From: a virus
Strand: one strand, 5' to 3'
Length of the DNA stretch: 46,270 bases
IMG/VR virus record: IMGVR_UViG_3300044630_007023
Span: 1 to 46,270 of that record
The notes beneath the pieces are model-generated. The model was not told where the DNA came from. It did not search any database and was given only the letters and a program-made list of their open reading frames with translations. Each line of letters starts with the position of its first letter. Position 1 is the stretch's first letter. Shown in pieces: positions 39,061 through 46,213 of this stretch. The position numbers and the translations under genes were made by a program.

Positions 39061-40299
39061 TTAGATTTTACCGATGATCTCACGAATTCTATCTAATTGT
39101 GGATTCGTATAAGCAGTTGATTCATTTAATTTTGATGAACCACTAGCTTTTGGAGTTTCCATAATTTTTTCTTCAACCATCTGTTTAGTTGCAGTTTTGT
39201 TCGAACTAAATTGTGACTGCATTGAATTAAAGATTTCTCTAGATTCGTTTAAGTTTTTAGCTCCATCGAATCTTTTAAGGATTTCTAATTTTTCATCCTT
39301 AGTTGTAGAGTTTTCAGTAATCAATTTAATCGCGTATGTTAAATTAGACGAAAACAAGGCAACCTCTTGTAACTGAGACTTAAGATTTTTAATAGCAGAT
39401 TTATAATCAGCTTCAGAACCTTTAAATTCTTCGGCTAAAGTTTTAAAACCTTCTAACTCTTTAGTCTTTTTATTATTTTCAGCCACTATTTCTTGGTATT
39501 TTTTTCTCATGACAACCAAGCTTTCATGTAACTCTTTTTCTTTTGAATTTTCGTTGGTCTCTGTAGCTTCTTCAGCAACAGCTTCTTCAACTTTTTCAGC
39601 CTCGTTAGTTTTTTCTTCCTTTTCAGTGGACATTTCTGCTAATGCAGCTGCGTCTTCTTCACTGATTTCGATTTCAAAAACAGGCTCTTCTTCTTTGATC
39701 ATTTCATCGGCAGTCTCTTCGAGTTTCTCAACAGCATCTTTAGTAGCCATAGGGTGTTCATCACCGTATTCATCTACTTTACCCTCTTCTTCGAGTTTCT
39801 CAACAGCATCTTTAGTAGCCATAGGGTGTTCATCACCGTATTCAGCTAAATCTTCTGCTGGTAACGTTTCTTCAGAACCTTCTTTAGATTCTTCGTCAGA
39901 AGATGGGTTAATGTTAATCTGTAAACCACCCTCAGGTGTTTGCACGATTTCGATTTCGTCAGCAGGTTCCATGAGTTCGAAATGTTTAATAACTTCCTCA
40001 TCCGATTTATCGGTTAAGTCGATAACTTCTTCACCTTCTTCACCAGAAAGATCAGTTGCGTCATCACCCATACCGCCATCGTTATTATCTGCTTGATCTA
40101 AATCACCAGGTAGTTCAGCACCTGGCATGTCATCTGTAGACTCTTCATCATCAATACCTTCTTGAAGGTTATTTTTGACAATTTCTTCTAGTTCCTCTTT
40201 AAGGGTACTCTTTAACGCATGGTTAGCATTTTTAGAGACAGCCTCTCTTAGTTCTTGAATTTCAGCGAGAGTCTCTGCTAAAATATTTGTTTTGCTCAT
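39061..40299 (-). CDS. gp22: Prohead core scaffold protein (T4 gp22-like)
   Basis: 412 residues, very acidic and largely helical, placed exactly where T4 has gene 22 (between protease and capsid genes). The N-terminus is a coiled-coil type helix (ILAETLAEIQELREAVSK), the middle is Glu/Asp-rich with a perfect tandem duplication of 24 residues (YGDEHPMATKDAVEKLEE twice), then a long charged coiled coil (VVMRKKYQEIVAENNKKTKEL) and the C-terminal part seen in phage scaffolds (EILKRFDGAKNLNESREIF, ending NPQLDRIREIIGKI). It would form the internal core on which the gp23-like shell assembles, and be degraded by the gp21-like protease. T4 gp22 is shorter (about 270 residues); the extra length is the acidic middle. 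The identification rests on position and composition. Confidence 0.8.
   Translation of the reverse strand: MSKTNILAETLAEIQELREAVSKNANHALKSTLKEELEEIVKNNLQEGIDDEESTDDMPGAELPGDLDQADNNDGGMGDDATDLSGEEGEEVIDLTDKSDEEVIKHFELMEPADEIEIVQTPEGGLQININPSSDEESKEGSEETLPAEDLAEYGDEHPMATKDAVEKLEEEGKVDEYGDEHPMATKDAVEKLEETADEMIKEEEPVFEIEISEEDAAALAEMSTEKEEKTNEAEKVEEAVAEEATETNENSKEKELHESLVVMRKKYQEIVAENNKKTKELEGFKTLAEEFKGSEADYKSAIKNLKSQLQEVALFSSNLTYAIKLITENSTTKDEKLEILKRFDGAKNLNESREIFNSMQSQFSSNKTATKQMVEEKIMETPKASGSSKLNESTAYTNPQLDRIREIIGKI
39716..39844 (-). repeat. Perfect 57-base tandem repeat inside the scaffold gene
   Basis: Two identical 57-base units at 39716-39772 and 39788-39844, offset by 72 bases (24 codons), which duplicate YGDEHPMATKDAVEKLEE. 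Perfect identity, including third positions, indicates a recent duplication. Confidence 0.85.
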
Positions 40300-40340
40300 G
40301 TTTTAATTTATTAAAAAATTATTATGATAGATTATCTTAG

Positions 40341-40349
40341 TAATAAATA
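40341..40349 (-). promoter_or_regulatory. Putative late promoter motif TATTTATTA
   Basis: The coding strand reads AGTATTTATTACTAAG about 41 bases before the scaffold ATG at 40299, just after the terminator of the preceding gene, so a promoter is needed here. Confidence 0.4.
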
Positions 40350-40415
40350 CTATCAAAAAAGCAAAAAGTCTAAAAAATAATAAAAAACCCCATAATTAAA
40401 GGTTATAACAAAAAA

Positions 40416-40440
40416 AAAGTCACCCATAAAGAGTGACTTT
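40416..40440 (-). terminator. Terminator after the DUF4494-like gene
   Basis: AAAGTCAC-nine-base loop-GTGACTTT, eight pairs. On the minus strand it comes after the stop at 40463 and is followed by a run of T. It separates this unit from the scaffold-capsid unit. Confidence 0.8.
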
Positions 40441-40462
40441 CGTATAATATTTTGTTATTTTT

Positions 40463-40702
40463 TTATTCAGCGTTGATATCAACTCCTTCAGGTACAATAA
40501 CCCTAACGAATCTTGATTCATCGATTTTTAAGATTCTGTATTCACCCATAACACCCTCTAAATCCTTGATTACAGAGGCTTCCGCATCTGTTACGGAAAT
40601 CGCTTTAGTTAAATAGTTCTCTTTAACTTTCTTAATTTTACCCGTTTGCTCGTCTTCAACAAGAAACTGAATTGTAACTGTGTACCAATAATATGTTTTC
40701 AT
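40463..40702 (-). CDS. DUF4494-like small protein
   Basis: 79 residues. The layout WYTVTIQFLVEDEQTGKI, KVKENYLTKAISVTDAEA, then VIKDLEGVMGEYRILKI resembles the DUF4494 family (a Trp-Tyr strand, a short Lys-Val-x-Glu-x-Tyr-Leu strand, a Thr-Glu-Ala-Glu-Ala helix and a final strand), known to me mainly from Bacteroidota genomes and their phages. Function is unestablished. It lies between the prohead protease and the scaffold, with its own terminator downstream, and is short, acidic and soluble. The family call is from memory of the pattern and not a search; the phage or host origin of the gene cannot be decided here. Confidence 0.7.
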   Translation of the reverse strand: MKTYYWYTVTIQFLVEDEQTGKIKKVKENYLTKAISVTDAEASVIKDLEGVMGEYRILKIDESRFVRVIVPEGVDINAE

Positions 40703-40756
40703 AAAAAAATTTTTTTAATTGCTACAATTCTAGGTATAATTAGGGTAAAAGTCAAA

Positions 40757-41503
40757 TTAAAACTTCAAAAATTTGTTTAACTTAGCAACTAAATCTTCTT
40801 TTGAATCGGTTCCGATGTATTTTTCACCAGTTGCGCGGTTAACACCTTTAGTCTCTTCGATCTCTTTAGGTTCGTTTAAAACTTCATCGTATTTATTAAA
40901 GTCGTTCGCATCTTTATAAAGATATGAGCCTGGTGTCGATGGTGATGAAACGATATCCCAACAAATTAATTCGAAATCGTCTTGTACAACATTCTTACCA
41001 TTAATCTTTTTAAGACTACCAACACCTCTAGATGAGATACCTAAAGTCATACCGTAACCTAGGTAATGGGCAACTAAATCACCATTACAAGATATAACAC
41101 CACTTCTTCTAAAACCTTCTGAAACTAATATCTCCAACTTACCGATAAGGACATTATCTTTCCAGAACATATCAACTATTCTATGTGGTGACCCACCTTT
41201 AAGTGATATAACCGATTCTTGTGGGTGATCCAATTCATGAAAGCTAGAGTTTCTAGCGATAACCTCTCTATATCTCTCAACTTCTCTTTTTAGGATATCT
41301 TCTGGGTAAACTCTACCGTTTCTGTTCTCAACACCATATTTTTGTAATGTGGCGTAATAATATATTGGACCTGATAAGTCTATGGCTCCGCTAAAATCTT
41401 CGTTTATAATCTGACTCTGTAAACCTTCAGATACAGACCCAGCATCACCCTCAACTAAAATACCAAAACCCTCTTCGTTTTCTTTTAAAATTTTTATCCC
41501 CAT
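40757..41503 (-). CDS. gp21: Prohead maturation protease (T4 gp21-like)
   Basis: 248 residues, near T4 gp21 (212). The herpesvirus-protease-like fold of this family is indicated by NRNGRVYP at 60-67, the catalytic His in FHELDHP (His 89 or His 93) and the catalytic Ser in GISSRG (Ser 157 or 158), with the closing ELICWDIVSSPSTPGS block found in phage prohead proteases. It cleaves the scaffold and the capsid N-termini after assembly and then itself. The start at 41503 is supported by a family-like N-terminus. A TATTTATTA motif lies about 17 bases upstream. The tail beyond residue 205 is charged and probably autocleaved. Confidence 0.92.
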   Translation of the reverse strand: MGIKILKENEEGFGILVEGDAGSVSEGLQSQIINEDFSGAIDLSGPIYYYATLQKYGVENRNGRVYPEDILKREVERYREVIARNSSFHELDHPQESVISLKGGSPHRIVDMFWKDNVLIGKLEILVSEGFRRSGVISCNGDLVAHYLGYGMTLGISSRGVGSLKKINGKNVVQDDFELICWDIVSSPSTPGSYLYKDANDFNKYDEVLNEPKEIEETKGVNRATGEKYIGTDSKEDLVAKLNKFLKF

Positions 41504-41520
41504 TGCTATATGAATATATC

Positions 41521-41529
41521 TAATAAATA
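41521..41529 (-). promoter_or_regulatory. Putative late promoter motif TATTTATTA
   Basis: The coding strand reads CTATATTTATTAGATATA, 17 bases before the prohead protease ATG. Its flanks match the copy at 3391-3399 over eleven bases (ATATTTATTAGAT-like). Confidence 0.45.
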
Positions 41530-41554
41530 TAGCGAAAACACGTTAAATACCATT

Positions 41555-42484
41555 TTAGTCATCAGAAAGATCAAATCCGATTCTCTCATCAGCTATTTTG
41601 GATTTTTTAAGTCTTTTAATCGTGTCGGTATAATCGTTCTTAAGAATGTATAAAGAAATAAAAGTTTCTTTAAGATGGGCCATTGTATATTTATCGGTAT
41701 CTTTTACTAGTTTATCGATATCGTATAGTTTCTTGTCCTCATCTGTTAGTATTGATTGGAAATATAATTTTCTATCCTCAGCATTAGGTTTTTCAATTTT
41801 ATATTTCTTATCAAATCTTGATGGTCTATCTTTAATCCTATCAGGTATCCTATCCAGATTATTGGTTGTTGCAACATAAACCACATTATCGATCGAATTT
41901 AAACCATCTAAGAAATTTAAAAACACTTCTTCACCGAATTTATCGATAACTAAATCCAAGTCCTCGATAATACATAGCAAAGGTCTTTCTTTTTCAACCT
42001 TCCTAACTAATTTGGCTAGCTCAACCCAGTTGAATGGGTTATCAAAGTATATTGAGATGCCGTCATATTTTTTAAGCTCGTCAACCAGCAAATGTATTAG
42101 TGATGTTTTACCACAACCAGGGTCTCCATATAATATTATACCGCGTTTAGGTGTTAGGTTATACGTTCTAAACCTTTCAATATTATCCCAGAATATTTTT
42201 AAATCTGATATGATCTGATTATGTGGTAAAGAAGGTAAATGAAAAAACTCATCACTTTTATAATTCAGCTTAGAGATACCAAAACCATTACCTTCATTAT
42301 ATATCATCGTATAAAGGCCAGATTCTACAGTAGCAACCGTCTTGAAATTAAAATAGAAATCAGTGTTGTTTATTGTATACCAAGATTCAATCGATGGTAG
42401 TATTCTCTGTAAATGATCATTCATGATCTCAATACCTTCCTCTAAAGGTATTTCTTCATATTCAAAGTCTTCGTGTTCTGGCAT
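41555..42484 (-). CDS. AAA ATPase (BCS1-like) in the head module
   Basis: 309 residues. The N-terminal about 100 residues are a specific domain, then one AAA+ module: Walker A GDPGCGKTS at 120-128, Walker B CIIEDLD at 171-177, sensor 1 ATTNNLDRIPDRI around 205-217, and an Arg-finger region RPSRFD near 220-225. The pattern RGIILYGDPGCGKTSL with FLNFLDGLNS is characteristic of the BCS1 type of AAA proteins. It probably remodels a protein complex. It sits between the portal and prohead protease genes, overlapping the upstream 148-residue gene by 23 bases, so a role in head assembly or DNA metabolism late in infection is possible. T4 has no counterpart in this position. Confidence 0.85.
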   Translation of the reverse strand: MPEHEDFEYEEIPLEEGIEIMNDHLQRILPSIESWYTINNTDFYFNFKTVATVESGLYTMIYNEGNGFGISKLNYKSDEFFHLPSLPHNQIISDLKIFWDNIERFRTYNLTPKRGIILYGDPGCGKTSLIHLLVDELKKYDGISIYFDNPFNWVELAKLVRKVEKERPLLCIIEDLDLVIDKFGEEVFLNFLDGLNSIDNVVYVATTNNLDRIPDRIKDRPSRFDKKYKIEKPNAEDRKLYFQSILTDEDKKLYDIDKLVKDTDKYTMAHLKETFISLYILKNDYTDTIKRLKKSKIADERIGFDLSDD

Positions 42485-42908
42485 TTGATTTTTTTGAAAA
42501 GTAACTTAATTTATTTTGTTCTAAGGATTCAATTATAAGATTAGATAACTCACGCATTTTTTTAAACATTAAAGGTGAATTAAATTTCATTTTTTGTTCG
42601 GGGTAAACAGTTAGCTCAATAAACATAAAGCTTTTTTTATCATCTGACATACCAGAAGCCCTTAGATCCAAATCAACGATAAAATTTTGTTTAAAATACG
42701 TTTTGTCAATTTTATCTTTTATATTAACTATTATTTGTTTACGCATTAGTCTTATGTATGAATCGTAGTTTTCTATATCCTTTGGTTGTACCCACGATTC
42801 CACATTTATGTAGACAGCGTTTAATTTTACGGCATCAATAGTACCGTATTTAACTCGAAATCTCTCGTCTGTGAAGAGTTTCTTTTCTTTTCCAAATTTG
42901 CATTGCAT
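42462..42908 (-). CDS. Hypothetical 148-residue protein, start possibly frameshifted
   Basis: The protein is not recognised by family. From ATG 42908 it reads MQCKFGKEKKLFTDERF, then KYGTIDAVKLNAVYINVESW, a likely beta-rich fold, then a helical C-terminus (KMRELSNLIIESLEQNKL) and a basic tail. Another ATG at 42921 in a different frame reads MTKANAMQIWKRKE; removing one A from the A-rich stretch that follows would join it to LFTDERF. That is a more protein-like start than the one in frame, so the beginning may be shifted. The end overlaps the AAA ATPase start by 23 bases, indicating coupling. It belongs to the late head region by position only. Confidence 0.65.
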   Translation of the reverse strand: MQCKFGKEKKLFTDERFRVKYGTIDAVKLNAVYINVESWVQPKDIENYDSYIRLMRKQIIVNIKDKIDKTYFKQNFIVDLDLRASGMSDDKKSFMFIELTVYPEQKMKFNSPLMFKKMRELSNLIIESLEQNKLSYFSKKSNARTRRL

Positions 42909-42989
42909 TTGCTTTAGTCATATTTTAAAATATATTTATTGTTAGGTGATAATAATAGTAAAAAAAAGTTACTAAAGCAAATTTTCAGA

Positions 42990-42997
42990 TATTTATA
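42990..42997 (+). promoter_or_regulatory. Putative late promoter motif TATTTATA
   Basis: CAGATATTTATATAAAA lies 32 bases before the ATG at 43030 on the plus strand. It is oriented with the only plus-strand gene in the head region. Confidence 0.4.
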
Positions 42998-43029
42998 TAA
43001 AAATAAAAACAAATCAAATAGCATTAATC

Positions 43030-43275
43030 ATGAAAAAATTTATTAACGACCTATTGTCAGGCCAAAGTGAGACATCTAGTAAAAGATTCGCAGCTTTATT
43101 TACACTAATGAATGTTATTATCCTAGCTTATGTTGCTACATTTAGAAGCCCAGAGGGTACACCAGAGTATATGTACGATGCGTTGTGCCTTATAGCTGGC
43201 GGCGGTTTAGGTTTAACAGTTATTGAGAAGATTTTCAGTAAAAAGGGTGGTTCTGATAACACACCTAAAGAATAA
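43030..43275 (+). CDS. Small two-TM membrane protein, holin-like candidate
   Basis: 81 residues with two hydrophobic segments at about 20-38 (FAALFTLMNVIILAYVATF) and 49-68 (YDALCLIAGGGLGLTVIEKI), a short polar loop with Pro-Glu-Gly between, a basic N-terminus and a charged C-terminal tail (FSKKGGSDNTPKE). Size and topology fit class II-type holins and other small phage inner-membrane proteins, and proteins of this pattern are common in Bacteroidota phages, but there is no direct holin signature. It is the only plus-strand gene in the head module, with its own TATTTATA motif and three hairpins after it. A glucosaminidase is encoded about 12 kb away, which fits a lysis pair; that is inference. 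Confidence 0.75.
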   Translation: MKKFINDLLSGQSETSSKRFAALFTLMNVIILAYVATFRSPEGTPEYMYDALCLIAGGGLGLTVIEKIFSKKGGSDNTPKE

Positions 43276-43281
43276 GATATT

Positions 43282-43294
43282 CCGCTATAAGCGG
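43282..43294 (+). terminator. First hairpin after the two-TM gene
   Basis: CCGCT-ATA-AGCGG directly after the stop at 43275, followed by TGTTTTAGG. It is short, with a three-base loop; a weak terminator. Confidence 0.45.
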
Positions 43295-43306
43295 TGTTTT
43301 AGGACC

Positions 43307-43322
43307 GTTCCAGTTATGGAAC
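43307..43322. terminator. Second hairpin in the convergent gap
   Basis: GTTCCA-GTTA-TGGAAC, six pairs, followed on the plus strand by a run of A. It may act with the next hairpin for the minus-strand transcript. Confidence 0.4.
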
Positions 43323-43326
43323 AAAA

Positions 43327-43353
43327 AAAGCCAGGATTCGCTACCCTGGCTTT
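43327..43353. terminator. Bidirectional terminator between two-TM gene and coiled-coil gene
   Basis: AAAGCCAGG-nine-base loop-CCTGGCTTT. On the plus strand ACTTTTTT follows, and on the minus strand a run of seven T follows, so it can stop both converging transcripts. Confidence 0.8.
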
Positions 43354-43373
43354 ACTTTTTTATGGAGATTCTT

Positions 43374-44087
43374 TTATTCGAAACTTTTTTTAAGATCAAT
43401 GATGTTATCAATTGTCTCTAGAGATGGTTTTTCGTTTTTCATCTCATTTAGTTTTGTTCTAACTTCTAATAGTTTTTTAACGATTATAATATCATCAGCA
43501 CCATTAATAGTTTCCTCAACAACATTTTGCGTACTCTCAATCAAATTGTTGTAATAGTTGTTAATAGCCGACTCATCATTTTCCGCAAACAAATTTAAAA
43601 CTTTAACTTGTTCTTCATTTAACTTAGATATCTTGTCAGTTAAACTATTGTTTATCTTTTCAATCGATTCGGTTAATGACTCAGCTGATTTTTCAGCTCT
43701 CGTCAAATGCTTGATAAGGTTTGTTTTATATTTAACTTTCTCAACCAAAGAAAGTTTTTTACCAAAAACGAGTTGGTCAATGCTTTCGTTAACAGTACCT
43801 TCAATCGATATCTCTTCCTCTGTTAAACCCTTAAGTTTATCAACATCAGAAAGGTTGAATGATCTTAAGTGGTTTATTGATTCTTCAACGAATTCCTTAG
43901 CAATTGATTCGTCTTCAAATCTCATGGTATTTAATAAATCATATACCTCGGTAAACTCTCTTAAGGTGTTATTTTCTTTTAAAACTTTAACATATTTGGC
44001 GAAGGATTCTTTAAAATCCTTTTCACCTTTATTCTGATAAGTCTTTTCTAAGTTTGAAAGTATGCTTTCTTTTAGTTGTCCAAACAT
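43374..44087 (-). CDS. Helical coiled-coil protein downstream of portal gene
   Basis: 237 residues, almost entirely predicted helix: charged heptad-like runs (ILSNLEKTYQNKGEKDFKESF at the front, ESLTESIEKINNSLTDKISKL in the middle, LLEVRTKLNEMKNEK near the end). There is no membrane segment, no cysteine and no catalytic motif. It lies directly after the portal gene, where T4 encodes the small prohead core proteins gp67 and gp68, and its acidic helical composition would fit an internal core or scaffold component. That assignment is from position and composition only. A TATTTATA motif lies 16 bases upstream and a bidirectional terminator lies downstream, so it has its own unit. Confidence 0.7.
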   Translation of the reverse strand: MFGQLKESILSNLEKTYQNKGEKDFKESFAKYVKVLKENNTLREFTEVYDLLNTMRFEDESIAKEFVEESINHLRSFNLSDVDKLKGLTEEEISIEGTVNESIDQLVFGKKLSLVEKVKYKTNLIKHLTRAEKSAESLTESIEKINNSLTDKISKLNEEQVKVLNLFAENDESAINNYYNNLIESTQNVVEETINGADDIIIVKKLLEVRTKLNEMKNEKPSLETIDNIIDLKKSFE

Positions 44088-44102
44088 TTTTTTAATTTTA
44101 AT

Positions 44103-44110
44103 TATAAATA
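44103..44110 (-). promoter_or_regulatory. Putative late promoter motif TATTTATA
   Basis: The coding strand reads ACTATTTATAATT, 15 bases before the ATG at 44087, in the short gap after the portal gene. Confidence 0.35.
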
Positions 44111-44116
44111 GTTTTA

Positions 44117-45946
44117 TTATAATAATTTATCAATTTCATCAATCGTTTTCTTAAGCGATTCATTTATTAATTTATTTTTAGCGTCTAATTTTTTTCTTGT
44201 TGTTTCCGCTAAAGGTTCTTCTGGAGTAGCTGGTTCAGCAGCAGCCGCCTCAGCGCCACCTTCGGCACCACCCTCAGCACCAGGTACTTCTAACGGTGCG
44301 GTAAAGTCGGTTCCAGCCGCGGTATCCATACCACCGCCCATGTCTCCACCACCGCCACCGCCGCCAGATGACATATCTGATGCAGGTGCGCTTCCATCAG
44401 CACCCAAGGTCATATTATTAGGGTCAATTTTATAAAGTTTGTAAATATCCCTGAATATACCAGTTTGTTTGATGGTCTCACCTAATGATTTAAGCTCTTC
44501 ACCACCAGCTTTTTCAACAGCTTGTCTTTGAATGTCGAGTTTAATTTCATCATCACTCATATTTAAGATTTCTTTCTTAGCATATGTCATAGAAACAGCA
44601 CCAAATCCATTACCAGCGTCTGAAACCGCATCACGATACAACTGAATTTTTTCTTTCCAGTTTTGTATTTTAAGCATTTCAGCTTGGGTAGATGGGCTAG
44701 TCAATGTTATTGTGAAATTTTCTAGATCATCCGTAAAACCTTTAGTATAAAGGTGGATAATAGCCATCTTATTTAATTCTTGAATTAAAGCTTTCTGTAC
44801 TCTGTGTACAGCTCTAGCGAAACGCACATCAAGAATAGCTAAGTTTTTACCGTCACCAGTAGCTTCTTCAAAACCTATAAAGGCTTTAGGAACTCTTAGC
44901 GCAGCTAACATTTTCTTTTGGATATACTCGATATCAGCAATCTCAGAAAGGTTCTGTGCACCAGGTAATGTCTCAATAGGCATTGCTAAACCTGGGTCTC
45001 TAACTGGGATAAAATAATCTTGGTCAACAGCTAAAGCATTATAGCGTGTATCTTGATTTCCGTTGTTTTTATCAACCATGTTAACTCTTTTAAAGTTATT
45101 GGCGATCTTATCAACGTATGCATCGACATCTTTATCATCCATATTACCAACAAAGACCTTATATACACGTCTTTCTGGTGCTCTAGTAACACGATATACC
45201 AACATCGCATCTTCCGACAACAACAACTGCTTCCAAATCCTTCTTACCTTCTCCAACATTGAGGTACCATAAGGTAATCTTCTATCATCACCAAGTAATC
45301 TAAAGTGAGAAATTTCGAATGAATTAAATTCAACGTTTTTATCATTCCAGAAAAACTTGATGTTTTGTTCTTTTTGTTGATCGTCTAAGCTAGTGATTTT
45401 TGAAAACCCTGGTTCAGATCTTGTCATTTCTATGTTAGGTAATTGCGTAACACCAACAATACCCTGGTTTGGTACTATTTTGTTATATATGAAATTATCA
45501 CCATATTTACAAACGTTTCTAGCCCATGAGGTTAGATTAGCGTTTATATCTAAAACGTTTTCAAATAAATGTGTTAACTCCTTTTTAATCCTACCGCTGT
45601 CAGAATATATCGTTAAAACTTTACCGCTTTCATTTGCTGTTGTAGCTTCTTCAGCAAAAATATCCAGAGCAACAGAAATTTCTGGTGTATACTCCATCGC
45701 TTCATAATCGTAATAAGAAGCAATCCTTGTTGGTTCATAATAAACCGCTTTTTGATAAAGCTCGTTATCGATCTTTTTCCATTGGTTCTGTAAGTAGAGG
45801 GTTTGTTGCGCCTCTAACTTTTTTTGATCTAAATCAGCACCACTAAGACCATCAAAAGAACTAGGATCGATGACATATTTGGGGCCATCTACCTCGTTAC
45901 CCAGAACTTTATTTAATTTTTGGTATATTGTTAATTTATTCGCCAT
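44117..45946 (-). CDS. gp20: Portal protein (T4 gp20-like)
   Basis: 609 residues (T4 gp20 is 524). Family features: an N-terminal YYDYEAMEYTPEISVALDIFA block, the stretch APERRVYKVFVGNM, DYFIPVRDPG followed by IETLPGAQNLSEIADIEYIQKKM, and a helical LRVPKAFIGFEEATG region, the core sequence of T4-type portals. The dodecameric portal sits at one capsid vertex, starts head assembly and is the channel for DNA packaging and for tail attachment. The extra length is a low-complexity C-terminal tail of Gly (about 525-540) and Ala/Glu/Pro, followed by a charged helix (AKNKLINESLKKTIDEIDKLL), absent from T4. It follows the small gene at 45952 by five bases. Confidence 0.95.
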   Translation of the reverse strand: MANKLTIYQKLNKVLGNEVDGPKYVIDPSSFDGLSGADLDQKKLEAQQTLYLQNQWKKIDNELYQKAVYYEPTRIASYYDYEAMEYTPEISVALDIFAEEATTANESGKVLTIYSDSGRIKKELTHLFENVLDINANLTSWARNVCKYGDNFIYNKIVPNQGIVGVTQLPNIEMTRSEPGFSKITSLDDQQKEQNIKFFWNDKNVEFNSFEISHFRLLGDDRRLPYGTSMLEKVRRIWKQLLLSEDAMLVYRVTRAPERRVYKVFVGNMDDKDVDAYVDKIANNFKRVNMVDKNNGNQDTRYNALAVDQDYFIPVRDPGLAMPIETLPGAQNLSEIADIEYIQKKMLAALRVPKAFIGFEEATGDGKNLAILDVRFARAVHRVQKALIQELNKMAIIHLYTKGFTDDLENFTITLTSPSTQAEMLKIQNWKEKIQLYRDAVSDAGNGFGAVSMTYAKKEILNMSDDEIKLDIQRQAVEKAGGEELKSLGETIKQTGIFRDIYKLYKIDPNNMTLGADGSAPASDMSSGGGGGGGDMGGGMDTAAGTDFTAPLEVPGAEGGAEGGAEAAAAEPATPEEPLAETTRKKLDAKNKLINESLKKTIDEIDKLL

Positions 45947-45951
45947 ATTTT

Positions 45952-46191
45952 TTAATTTACGTATTCACAGTCAACATAAGGTGGAAATTTATAGTTTTCG
46001 GTAACGCCATCCCAGTCTTTTTTTTGTACATATGTTGTTGTACCATCAGATTCTGGTGAGCACTTAATCGCATCAACATTTCTTTGTAGTGCTTTACCGT
46101 CTAATTTACCACTTTCCTTTTCTTTTGTTCTAATAATTGAAACCGAACCAGGTCCAGTGCTTCTTGCTTGTTTAATTAAGATATTTCCCAT
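45952..46191 (-). CDS. Hypothetical 79-residue protein upstream of portal
   Basis: It is not recognised. It starts with ATG at 46191 and ends five bases before the portal start, so the two are co-transcribed. The product is polar: a basic N-terminus (GNILIKQARSTG), a Lys/Glu-rich middle with SIIRTKEKESGK and two Cys (IKCSPE, VDCEY) with a Tyr/Pro-rich end. There is no membrane segment. T4 has the tail tube gene before the portal gene; this small protein is not that. It may be a small head or neck component, which is guesswork from position. Confidence 0.65.
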   Translation of the reverse strand: MGNILIKQARSTGPGSVSIIRTKEKESGKLDGKALQRNVDAIKCSPESDGTTTYVQKKDWDGVTENYKFPPYVDCEYVN

Positions 46192-46213
46192 TTTAAATTA
46201 GTTTAAAATTATT

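Noticed and set aside
39509-40096. Plus-strand Ser-rich ORF of 195 codons
   Set aside because: It is the antisense shadow of the Glu-rich scaffold gene (GAA/GAG read backward gives Ser and Phe).
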